Assembly (NCBI GenBank): GCA_022508585.1
Contig: JAFLUU010000003.1
Span: 1 to 40,247 of the forward strand
DNA: 40,247 nucleotides
Reading direction: 5' to 3'
DNA from: Prevotellaceae bacterium
Lineage (GTDB): Bacteria; Bacteroidota; Bacteroidia; Bacteroidales; Bacteroidaceae
Part shown: positions 8,306-16,534 of the stretch, piece after piece
Numbering within the stretch: position 1 is the first letter of the stretch
Layout: the number at the start of each line of letters is the position of its first letter
Position numbers and translations under genes: made by a program
Notes under the pieces: generated by a model
Databases searched by the model: none
What the model saw: the letters and a program-made list of their open reading frames with translations, nothing else
Told to the model about the DNA's origin: nothing

Positions 8306-11300
8306 ATGAGAAAACTGAAACAACTGGCCCTCGCGGCCATTGGTGCGCTGCTTATGGCAAGCGGCGTGCAGACGAGCGCTCAAGATGTGGACTTGAGCAA
8401 GTATCCGGACTGGCGCCCCTACGATCCGGCGCTGCAGCGCAGTCGTCCGGTCAAGACGAGGGCTGATGTGGCGAAAGCCAACGGCGCTACACAGCGCCCC
8501 GACCACCTGAACAACGCACTGAGCATGTTTTATCCGCCGGTGTTCAACCAGAGCGGCGGCTCGTGCGGCTCGGCGCAGGCTATCGGCTACATTTTCACCC
8601 ACGACATGAACAATATGCGCAACGCCGACGCGGCGTTTGAGGAGAACCAGTACCCGAGCCACTTCACCTGGCTGTTTACCACCGCCGGCGTGGGCAAGGT
8701 GGAGATGGGTATCGGCAACGGTGTGCCTAATGTGGCTAATTATGGCGGCCGCACCTACTCCAACACCTTCGGCTACCAAGATACGGGCAACTATTACTTC
8801 GGTTGGATGCAGGGCTACGACAAATGGTTCAACGCGATGCACAACCGTATGTCGGACTTCTTCTACGGCACCAACTTCAGCGACTGGCTCGGCGCGCGCG
8901 AGGACCTCAAGCAGTGGCTCTGGAACCACTGGGGCGAGGAGGGCTACATAGAGGGTGGCTTGGCCGGCTTCGGCGTAGCCAGCGGCGGCAATTGGCAGAA
9001 AATCCCCTCCACACCGACCAACGACGCCCTCGGCGTAAGCAACAAGTACTATGTATATCGCTGGGGCAAGACCTATGACCACGGACTGACCATCTGCGGA
9101 TATGACGACCGCATCGAATTCGACCTCGACGGCAACGGTATAGCCGGCGAGGAAGACAAGGACGAGAAAGGCGCGTGGATTATCTGCAACTCGTGGGGCA
9201 ACACATGGTGCAACCAGGGCTTTATCTACTGCCCCTACGCGCATAGCTATTCTATGGTCAACGAATCGGGCAACCACACCCTGCCTTGGGCCATAGAGCT
9301 CTACCATTACCGCCATGACTACCGCCCCCTGCGCACTATCAAGCTCCTTATGGACTACGACCACCGCTGGGAGCTCAGCCTCAGCGGCGGTATGGCTCAG
9401 GACACGGCGCGCACCACCGCGGAGCAGACCACTCCGTTCATTCACTTCCAGCAAGTGAACGCATTTGACCAGAATGGTGTGTCGCCCGAGTGTCCTATGC
9501 TTGGCCGATGGGCTGACGGGTATCACTACGAGCCGATGGAGTTCGGCTACGACCTCACTGACCTCGGCGAAGGCTTCGACAAGACCAAGCCTATCAAGTA
9601 TTTCTTCACTATCAAGACTAAATCGGGCGGCATCGGCAAGGGTCATCTCTACAAGGCCTCCATTCTCAACTATGAGTACGACAAGGACAACCCTGTGGAG
9701 ATTCCTTTCAACATCGACACCATCGACATTCAGGGAGGCGGCGAGGCTATCACCATTGCCGTAACCGTTCCGGGCGAGGCTATCAACGCTCCGCTCAACG
9801 CCGCGCTCAACAGTAACACTCTGAGCTGGAGTGAGCCCGAGGCGACCACCCTGCCGCGCACGAAGTACTACATCTATCAAGGCGGCGTGCTCATAGACAG
9901 TGTGGCGAGCAGCAAGAGCTCCTACACCGTCAACGATGCTTCGGCTATATACTCGGTTGCCGCTGTTTATAAATACAATGCGCAGCAGCTCGTCTCCAAA
10001 CAGAGCAACAATGCCAGCGCACCTGTGATTCTCGACAACTCCGACAACAAGATTCTGACTCTCAGCCAGCAGGGCATAACCATTCCTAACGCTATCACGC
10101 AGAAACTGCAGCAGGCGACCATTGAATTTATGTTCAAGCCCAACAAACTGAGCTCTACGAGCAACAAAATGGGCGGCGCTAACGGCGGTTTCTTCATCAA
10201 CGCCTCTGCCAGCGGCCAGATTAGCGCCGGCTGGAACGCCAACAGCGCCAATGATTGCGCCACGACCACGGCTTCGCAAGTCAAGGCTAACAAATGGAGC
10301 CATGTAGCGGTGGTGGTGAACCGCAACGAGGTTACCGTCTATGTGGACGGCATGAAGAAGAAGGCCGCCACCTCGTCTACAAACAGCGGCGTGCCTGCAC
10401 TGGGCGACTTTGTGGTCGGATTGGAAAACGGCCTCATCGATGGCAGCATCGACGAGCTCCGCATCTGGAAGTCGGCGCGCTCGCTGACCGACATCTTCAG
10501 CGGTAAGGATGTGGCGATAGCCAATCCCTCTGCGATGAGCGACCTTCTGGTCTATATGCCTATGGATATAATCGAGGAGAACGGCGAAAGCAAAGTGCGC
10601 GACTACGCAAGCGGAATGCACGGCATCTTCAGCGGCGAGGCGAGCGCCCCCGAGTCCGACAACACTATTCTGCAGGGCAGCAAGATTGCCATTGCACCTG
10701 CTATCAACGCCGCACAAGACTCGGCCTACGCCGGTACACCCGTGCAGTACACGGCTACGGCTCCCCTGTCCTGCACTAACTGGCTCTGGAACGCTCCGGG
10801 CGCGCAGAGCGAGACCTTTACCTCTCAGTCGCCCTACATTATATATAATAAAGAGGGCGAGCACACCATCACGCTGACCCTGACCAACGCCGACGGCACT
10901 ACTACCGAACTGACGAAGGATATTTATATCCGTCCTGCAGCTATGCCCGTCGCCGACTTCGACATTGCCGAAAACACGAAGGACGCAGGCGAACTGTTCA
11001 GCTTCATTAACCGCTCTACCGGCGCTAATGTACACTACGAGTGGTACATCAGCGGCGCACAGCAGGAGCAGGTAAAGACCACCAACGCCACTGCCGTCTT
11101 CGACAAGCCGGGAACATACACCGTTACGCTCAATGCTATCAACACCGGCGGCACTTCGGTCATGGCGAAGAATGTTACCGTCCTCGCTGCGGCTCCTACG
11201 CCTGCCTTCAGCATCAATCCGAGCAACATCATGCTGGGCGAGAGCACCTATCTCGTGGATAAGAGCCGCGGCACGACCGAACAGTGGCTCTGGACCTTGG

Positions 11301-12883
11301 ATAACGGCAAGCGCATCATCGCTGTCAACGGCCAGAACAGCTCGCTGACACCTAAGCACCCGGGTATCTACGACATCACCCTCGCTACGAGCAACGAGGT
11401 GGGCAGTCGCAGCGTTACCGAGAAGCGTCGCCTCTATGTCAGCAACGCTGACGCCAAGAATGCCCTCAGTTTTGCCGGCAACCAGACCGTTACATTCGAC
11501 TGTCCGTTGCAAAGCTCCGTCAAGACCTGGAGTATAGACTGGTGGATGAACCCACAGCAATACACCGGCGCAGGCGGATTTGCCACCGACAACGATTTCA
11601 TCCACATGGGCGGCGAAGCTAACGGCGCTTACAAGATTCAGATCAACGGTTCCTCGCTTACCACCACGACCGGCTATGTTATCCTCAACGAGTGGCACCA
11701 TTATGCCATTACCTACAGCCTTGGTACACTCCGCTTCTACCGCGACGGCGAGCTCATCTACTCTCCCGAAGGCAAGCTGACCTATACCACCGGCAACTGG
11801 AATGGTTCGATGACCATCAGCGACCCGCAGAATCCTTACAAGGGCTTAATCGACGAGGTTCGCATCTGGAACAAAGCTCTCACCGCTTCTGCTATCAAGA
11901 GCAACTGCAATGCGCCGATTGCCGAGCCTAATGATGCCTCCGGCCTCGCGCTTTACTACGACTTCAACGATGGTCAGGGCAATGTTACCGACCGTACCGC
12001 CTACGGCCACGACGGTGTGCGCTCCGGCTTCGGCCCCGACGGCGATGCGTGGCCGCTTGCCATAGGAGTGTTCACGCTTGACCTCGATGCCGCCGGCAGT
12101 GAGAGCAAAGAGGTAACGGAACAATACCTCAAGAACTACGAACGTCCATTTATCTACGACGAAAACACCAGCGTCAACGACTATACCAAAGACCGCTTCT
12201 TCGCTTTGGCGCAGGAGACCGACGATTCGCCATGGAATGTCGTGGGCGGCACGACTGAAAACGATGTTACCACAACTGTCCATGTAGATAAGAATTATAA
12301 CTACGACTTCTGCATGGGAACGAGCTACTTCGGCTTCGCAAACACCGTAGAAAATCTGCGCGCCTACCAGACTATTACGCTTCCCGCCGGCAAATACAGA
12401 TTTATTGGCGAGAGTAGCACATCTTCCGGCTCTGCAAAAACTACTTACATCGTGGCAACGCTCGGCGACGAGCTCTCCGACAACGCGAATATCGGCAATG
12501 CTCTGGCTTATAGCGCCCTGGCGGACAATCAGGCCATAGAGTTTACCCTTGTTGAGGACACGGAGGTCAGTCTTGGCGTGCTTTACAACATGACGAGCTA
12601 CAGTCGCCAGAATTTCCAGGCTTTCCGCCTGTATCGCCAGGAGCTTGAGGTACAGGATGCCGACGGCGAGACAAGTATCTACGACGCAATCCGCAACGGC
12701 AACGCTGAAAAGATCACTCCTCGCGAGAGTGGCGTCATGATTGCCTCCGAAACCAAGCAGGAGTTCCGCATTTACAACCTTAACGGCCAGTGCGTCTTTA
12801 ACGAGCTCGTGCATGGCGTGCATTTCATCCCTCTCCCAGCAGGAATCTATGTGGCTGACGGAAAGAAAATCGTTGTAAAGTAA
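8306..12883 (+). CDS. Giant secreted papain-like (C1) cysteine peptidase with LamG-like and PKD-like domains and a short T9SS-type C-terminal tail
   Basis: Signal peptide MRKLKQLALAAIGALLMASGVQTSAQ; catalytic contexts NQSGGSCGSAQAIGY, YDHGLTICGYDD, GAWIICNSWGNTWCNQGFIYC; two LamG segments (..IDELRIWKSARS, ..IDEVRIWNKALT); PKD-like repeats; C-term YNLNGQCVF...LPAGIYVADGKKIVVK. Confidence 0.8.
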   Translation: MRKLKQLALAAIGALLMASGVQTSAQDVDLSKYPDWRPYDPALQRSRPVKTRADVAKANGATQRPDHLNNALSMFYPPVFNQSGGSCGSAQAIGYIFTHDMNNMRNADAAFEENQYPSHFTWLFTTAGVGKVEMGIGNGVPNVANYGGRTYSNTFGYQDTGNYYFGWMQGYDKWFNAMHNRMSDFFYGTNFSDWLGAREDLKQWLWNHWGEEGYIEGGLAGFGVASGGNWQKIPSTPTNDALGVSNKYYVYRWGKTYDHGLTICGYDDRIEFDLDGNGIAGEEDKDEKGAWIICNSWGNTWCNQGFIYCPYAHSYSMVNESGNHTLPWAIELYHYRHDYRPLRTIKLLMDYDHRWELSLSGGMAQDTARTTAEQTTPFIHFQQVNAFDQNGVSPECPMLGRWADGYHYEPMEFGYDLTDLGEGFDKTKPIKYFFTIKTKSGGIGKGHLYKASILNYEYDKDNPVEIPFNIDTIDIQGGGEAITIAVTVPGEAINAPLNAALNSNTLSWSEPEATTLPRTKYYIYQGGVLIDSVASSKSSYTVNDASAIYSVAAVYKYNAQQLVSKQSNNASAPVILDNSDNKILTLSQQGITIPNAITQKLQQATIEFMFKPNKLSSTSNKMGGANGGFFINASASGQISAGWNANSANDCATTTASQVKANKWSHVAVVVNRNEVTVYVDGMKKKAATSSTNSGVPALGDFVVGLENGLIDGSIDELRIWKSARSLTDIFSGKDVAIANPSAMSDLLVYMPMDIIEENGESKVRDYASGMHGIFSGEASAPESDNTILQGSKIAIAPAINAAQDSAYAGTPVQYTATAPLSCTNWLWNAPGAQSETFTSQSPYIIYNKEGEHTITLTLTNADGTTTELTKDIYIRPAAMPVADFDIAENTKDAGELFSFINRSTGANVHYEWYISGAQQEQVKTTNATAVFDKPGTYTVTLNAINTGGTSVMAKNVTVLAAAPTPAFSINPSNIMLGESTYLVDKSRGTTEQWLWTLDNGKRIIAVNGQNSSLTPKHPGIYDITLATSNEVGSRSVTEKRRLYVSNADAKNALSFAGNQTVTFDCPLQSSVKTWSIDWWMNPQQYTGAGGFATDNDFIHMGGEANGAYKIQINGSSLTTTTGYVILNEWHHYAITYSLGTLRFYRDGELIYSPEGKLTYTTGNWNGSMTISDPQNPYKGLIDEVRIWNKALTASAIKSNCNAPIAEPNDASGLALYYDFNDGQGNVTDRTAYGHDGVRSGFGPDGDAWPLAIGVFTLDLDAAGSESKEVTEQYLKNYERPFIYDENTSVNDYTKDRFFALAQETDDSPWNVVGGTTENDVTTTVHVDKNYNYDFCMGTSYFGFANTVENLRAYQTITLPAGKYRFIGESSTSSGSAKTTYIVATLGDELSDNANIGNALAYSALADNQAIEFTLVEDTEVSLGVLYNMTSYSRQNFQAFRLYRQELEVQDADGETSIYDAIRNGNAEKITPRESGVMIASETKQEFRIYNLNGQCVFNELVHGVHFIPLPAGIYVADGKKIVVK

Positions 12884-12934
12884 GCGATTATCCATCAACG
12901 GGTGCGCAAAGTCGTGCAAACCCGCGATAATGCA

Positions 12935-12974
12935 AACGGCTCCGCTCGCTATATCGGCAGGCGGAGCCGTTTTA
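12935..12974 (+). terminator. Rho-independent-like terminator
   Basis: AACGGCTCCG...CGGAGCCGTTTTAT. Confidence 0.75.
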
Positions 12975-13084
12975 TCGTGCGGAAATTGCAAAATACTGTT
13001 ATCATGCGCCCTAAAATGCACCATATAATATTAAAAAGTCTAAATTAAAGCAGTTTGGACGACAATTTATTGACTTAAAAGCAC

Positions 13085-13092
13085 TACTTTTG
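13085..13092 (+). promoter_or_regulatory. Bacteroidetes -7 promoter motif (TACTTTTG)
   Basis: TAnnTTTG upstream of the FKBP cluster, with a TTGAC block about 20 bp 5'. Confidence 0.55.
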
Positions 13093-13150
13093 CATTTTGT
13101 ACGATAAATCAACAGCTATTTCCAACAAAATCGTAACTAAAACCTATCTT

Positions 13151-13756
13151 ATGGATAAAGTAAGCTACGCGCTGGGGCTCGGCATCGGCCATCAGCTAAA
13201 AGGAATGGGCGGCGACAAACTTATCATCGACGATTTCGCCCAGGCCATCAAGGATGTCATCAGCGGTGCCGATACAAAGGTCGGAATGAAGGAGGCTCAA
13301 GTAATTGTTAACACTTTCCTCGCCGAAGTTGAGGAGGAGAACCAGAAGAAGCGCGAGGAGGCCGGAGCGATGTTCAAGGAAGCAGGCGAAAAGTTCCTCG
13401 CCGAGAACGCGAAGAAAGACGGCATCGTAACGACCGCCAGCGGCCTGCAATACGAAGTCCTCAATCCGGGCAGCGGCAAGCAGCCCAAGGCTACGGACAG
13501 CGTGAAGTGCCACTACGAAGGCCGCCTCATCGATGGCACTGTCTTCGACAGCTCCTACCGTCGCGGCACGCCCGCCACATTCGGGCTCAATCAAGTTATT
13601 TCGGGTTGGACCGAAGGAGTTCAACTCATGCAAGAAGGAGCAAAATTCCGCTTTTACATACCTTTTAACCTCGCCTACGGAGCCAACGGCGCCGGCGAGA
13701 ACATTCCTCCCTATTCTGCCCTTATTTTTGATGTCGAGCTGTTAGAGATTGTCTAA
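13151..13756 (+). CDS. FKBP-type peptidyl-prolyl cis-trans isomerase, no signal peptide (cytoplasmic)
   Basis: ATG 13151 (MDKVSYALGLGIG...); FKBP core VKCHYEGRLIDGTVFDSSYRRGTPATFGLNQVISGWTEGVQLMQEGAKFRFYIPFNLAYG. Confidence 0.9.
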   Translation: MDKVSYALGLGIGHQLKGMGGDKLIIDDFAQAIKDVISGADTKVGMKEAQVIVNTFLAEVEEENQKKREEAGAMFKEAGEKFLAENAKKDGIVTTASGLQYEVLNPGSGKQPKATDSVKCHYEGRLIDGTVFDSSYRRGTPATFGLNQVISGWTEGVQLMQEGAKFRFYIPFNLAYGANGAGENIPPYSALIFDVELLEIV

Positions 13757-13843
13757 CACACGACAACCGACCGCCTCGGCAGAGCGACAAAATCCCGCAA
13801 AGCATTATTGAATAACAAACATAAACTTAAAAACATAAACAAC

Positions 13844-14746
13844 ATGAAAAAGATTTTCGCAATCGCAGCAGCAGCCATCGTGGCTTTCAGTGCTTGCAAC
13901 AACGGTGGCATTCCCAAAGGAAACCCCAAGACCGATCTTGACACTCTCAGCTACGAACTTGGCGTCGCCAACTCACAGGGAGTACAGATGTACATCGCTC
14001 ATCAGCTCGGCGTGGACACAGCCTACATGGACGAGTTCTATAAAGGTTTCGCCGCTGCAGCTCAAGCCGGCGACGACAAGAAGAAAGCCGCCTACTACGC
14101 AGGTATTCAAATCGGCCAGCAAATAGGCACCCAAGTTTACGGAGCAGCCAATAGTGAACTCTTCGGCCAAGACTCCACCAAAACTATCAACCTCGCCCAG
14201 CTCATAGCAGGCTTCATCGACGGCGCAAAGGGTAGCCCCATCATTCCTATGGACACCATTCGCAAAGAACTCAACAAGCGCGTAGAGGCATACAAAGACC
14301 AGTATCTTAGCCAGACCTACGGCGAGAACAAGAGCAAGAGCGACAAATTCATTGCCGACAAAGCCAAAGAGGCAGGAGTTCAAAAGCTCCCCGGCGGCAC
14401 GCTCTACAAAGTAATCACAGAAGGTGCCGGCGCTAAGCCGGAAGCCAACGCAAAGGTGCAAGTTGTCTACGAAGGCAAAACCGTTGACGGCAATATCTTC
14501 GACAGCTCCGAGAAGAACAACGAAGGAAAGGCCACCGAAATCGTTCTCAGCCAAGTTATCCCTGCATGGCAGGAGGCTCTCGTGCAGATGTCCGAAGGCT
14601 CGGAGTGGGAACTCTACGTGCCCTACGACCAAGCTTACGGCAACCGAGACATGGGTGAGATCAAGCCTTACTCCGCCCTCATCTTCAAAATCAAGCTCGA
14701 GAAGGCCAACTCAGACGTAACCGCCACCACAGAGGGACGCAAGTAA
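13844..14746 (+). CDS. FKBP-type peptidyl-prolyl isomerase lipoprotein
   Basis: ATG 13844, lipobox AFSACNN; FKBP core VQVVYEGKTVDGNIFDSSEKNN...YVPYDQAYGNRDMGEIKPYSALIFKIKL. Confidence 0.88.
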   Translation: MKKIFAIAAAAIVAFSACNNGGIPKGNPKTDLDTLSYELGVANSQGVQMYIAHQLGVDTAYMDEFYKGFAAAAQAGDDKKKAAYYAGIQIGQQIGTQVYGAANSELFGQDSTKTINLAQLIAGFIDGAKGSPIIPMDTIRKELNKRVEAYKDQYLSQTYGENKSKSDKFIADKAKEAGVQKLPGGTLYKVITEGAGAKPEANAKVQVVYEGKTVDGNIFDSSEKNNEGKATEIVLSQVIPAWQEALVQMSEGSEWELYVPYDQAYGNRDMGEIKPYSALIFKIKLEKANSDVTATTEGRK

Positions 14747-14777
14747 TCACATAACACTTCACAACAAAGCACACACA

Positions 14778-15728
14778 ATGAAACGCATAATTCTTTCGAC
14801 CCTCGTGCTGTTGCTCATGGCAGGCGCTGCCAGCGCACAGAAGAAAGCCAAGAAGGCTAAAAAAGCCGAGGCCGCAGCACCCGTGGAGCTCGCCGTCGCA
14901 CCAGACACCGTAAGCCTCGACCGCTTCAGCTACGCAGTTGGTATGGCCAACAGCAACGGCCTCAAAAACTATCTCGCCCAGCGAATGAACATCGACACCA
15001 CAAAATACATGGCCGACTTCCTTCGCGGATTTAACGAGATGGCCAACTCCAACGACCCCGCTCTGAAAGCCTATGCTGCCGGTCTGCAGATTGGCGACCA
15101 GGTAGGCAATCAGATGGTAGGCAATCTCAATCAGGAAATCACTGGCAACGCAGATACTACTTTTGTCAACAAAGCAGAATTTCTGCGCGGCTTCATTGCA
15201 GGCCTCCAAGCGAGCGACCCTGCCCTCACCGTAGACTCAGCAGCGCAGATAGCACAGCGCCAGTTTGACTTCTACCACAAAGAACTCATGGAGAAGAAAT
15301 ACGGCGACAACCGCCGCGCAGGCGAAGCTTTCCTCGCCGAGAATGCAAAGAAGGACAGCGTCGTTACTCTCCCCAGCGGCCTGCAATACAAAGTCCTCGT
15401 GGCAGGCAATGGCGAGGTGCCGCAGGCCAACTCCAAGGTAGAGGTAAACTATGAGGGTCGCCTCATCGACGGCACAGTCTTCGACAGCTCCTATAAGCGC
15501 AACAAGCCGCAGGAGTTCGGCGTAGGCGGAGTGATCCCCGGCTTCTCCGAAGCGTTGCAGCTCATGCCCGTAGGCTCCACTTGGGAAATCTACATTCCGC
15601 AGGAGCTCGCCTATGGAGAGCGCGAAACACCCAACTCGCCTATCAAGCCTTACTCTGCGCTTATCTTCAAGGTAGAGTTGATTAGCATCAAAGCCGCACC
15701 GGCTCCCAAGGTGCCCGCAGCAGACTAA
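14778..15728 (+). CDS. FKBP-type peptidyl-prolyl isomerase, exported (signal peptidase I type)
   Basis: MKRIILSTLVLLLMAGAASAQ signal peptide; FKBP core VEVNYEGRLIDGTVFDSSYKRNKPQEFGVGGVIPGFSEALQLMPVGSTWEIYIPQELAYG. Confidence 0.9.
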   Translation: MKRIILSTLVLLLMAGAASAQKKAKKAKKAEAAAPVELAVAPDTVSLDRFSYAVGMANSNGLKNYLAQRMNIDTTKYMADFLRGFNEMANSNDPALKAYAAGLQIGDQVGNQMVGNLNQEITGNADTTFVNKAEFLRGFIAGLQASDPALTVDSAAQIAQRQFDFYHKELMEKKYGDNRRAGEAFLAENAKKDSVVTLPSGLQYKVLVAGNGEVPQANSKVEVNYEGRLIDGTVFDSSYKRNKPQEFGVGGVIPGFSEALQLMPVGSTWEIYIPQELAYGERETPNSPIKPYSALIFKVELISIKAAPAPKVPAAD

Positions 15729-15754
15729 GTCGGCACACTGCCGAATATCGACAC

Positions 15755-15788
15755 CCCTCCTGCATTTCCCGATGCAGGAGGGTTTTTT
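15755..15788 (+). terminator. Rho-independent terminator of the FKBP cluster
   Basis: CCCTCCTGCAT-TTCCCG-ATGCAGGAGGG followed by TTTTTT. Confidence 0.9.
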
Positions 15789-15810
15789 GTTCACGGCCAA
15801 TCATAGAAAA

Positions 15811-15997
15811 GCGAGAGCACAGCGACAATGCCATAGGCATCGCGAGCAATTGTCGTGTATGTCGCTCGTTAGAGCGGTGCACGAACAAAACAACTGCGAG
15901 AGCGCAGCGACAATGCCATAAGCATCGCGAGCCGTAGCCGCATCGTCACGCCGAAAGGCGTGGGGGCGGAGAGCGAAGGCGAGAGCGTAGCGACAAT
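15811..15997. repeat. Three copies (third partial) of GCGAGAGCRCAGCGACAATGCCATARGCATCGCGAGC
   Basis: 15811-15846, 15896-15931, 15979-15997; a CACGCC-GAAA-GGCGTG hairpin lies at 15947-15962. Confidence 0.8.
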
Positions 15998-16012
15998 CCT
16001 CGTTGAAGTTCG

Positions 16013-16330
16013 CACAAAAGGCCTACGCGCGCGTTTTTTGAGCCTCCGCATTCGTTTTTTCATCGTGAAAAATGAAAAAATCTTATATGAATTTTTAAAA
16101 AACCTTATAAGAATTTCCGGGAATTTATATAATAATTTTTGAAAATTCTTATAAGATTTTTTAAAGTTTCACGACATTTCTACGGATTTCGAGGCTCAAA
16201 AATCGTGCGCAGAGGCCTTTTCTACAAAGTTTGAGGGGATATGCCGCGATAAGAAGGGGGTTAGGTAAAAATTTTGACGAGGTTGAATAAGATGCGGTGA
16301 GAGTAAAGTGCGCGGAGGTGTGCAAACAAA
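16013..16330. repeat. Long imperfect inverted repeat plus flank; same family as window start (1-~170) and window end (40163-40247)
   Basis: Right arm TTTCACGACATTTCTACGGATTTCGAGGCTCAAAAATCGTGCGCAGAGGCCTTTTCTAC; left arm revcomp GATTTTTTCATTTTTCACGA..GCGGAGGCTCAAAAAACGCGCGCGTAGGCCTTTT. Confidence 0.75.
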
Positions 16331-16467
16331 AACATAGCGAGTGCGAATGCTTTCAGTTTGCACTATTTTTGACGCGGAGAGCATGAGTTTTTATAAATTT
16401 TTGCGCTTTTTTCTATCAAAAAACATATTTTTTTGAACATTTTCCACCCCCCCATAAAATTTTTTCT

Positions 16468-16475
16468 TACATTTG
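16468..16475 (+). promoter_or_regulatory. Bacteroidetes -7 promoter motif (TACATTTG)
   Basis: TAnnTTTG upstream of the M60-like gene. Confidence 0.5.
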
Positions 16476-16534
16476 CTACCCGATTTTACATGAAAAGCTA
16501 ACCTTAAATCTAATACTAATAACATATTCTTAAT

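Noticed and set aside
8189-11701. 1170-aa minus-strand ORF
   Set aside because: Antisense shadow of the C1-like peptidase gene caused by GC-rich codon bias; low-complexity V/A/G/R-rich translation, no domain motif.
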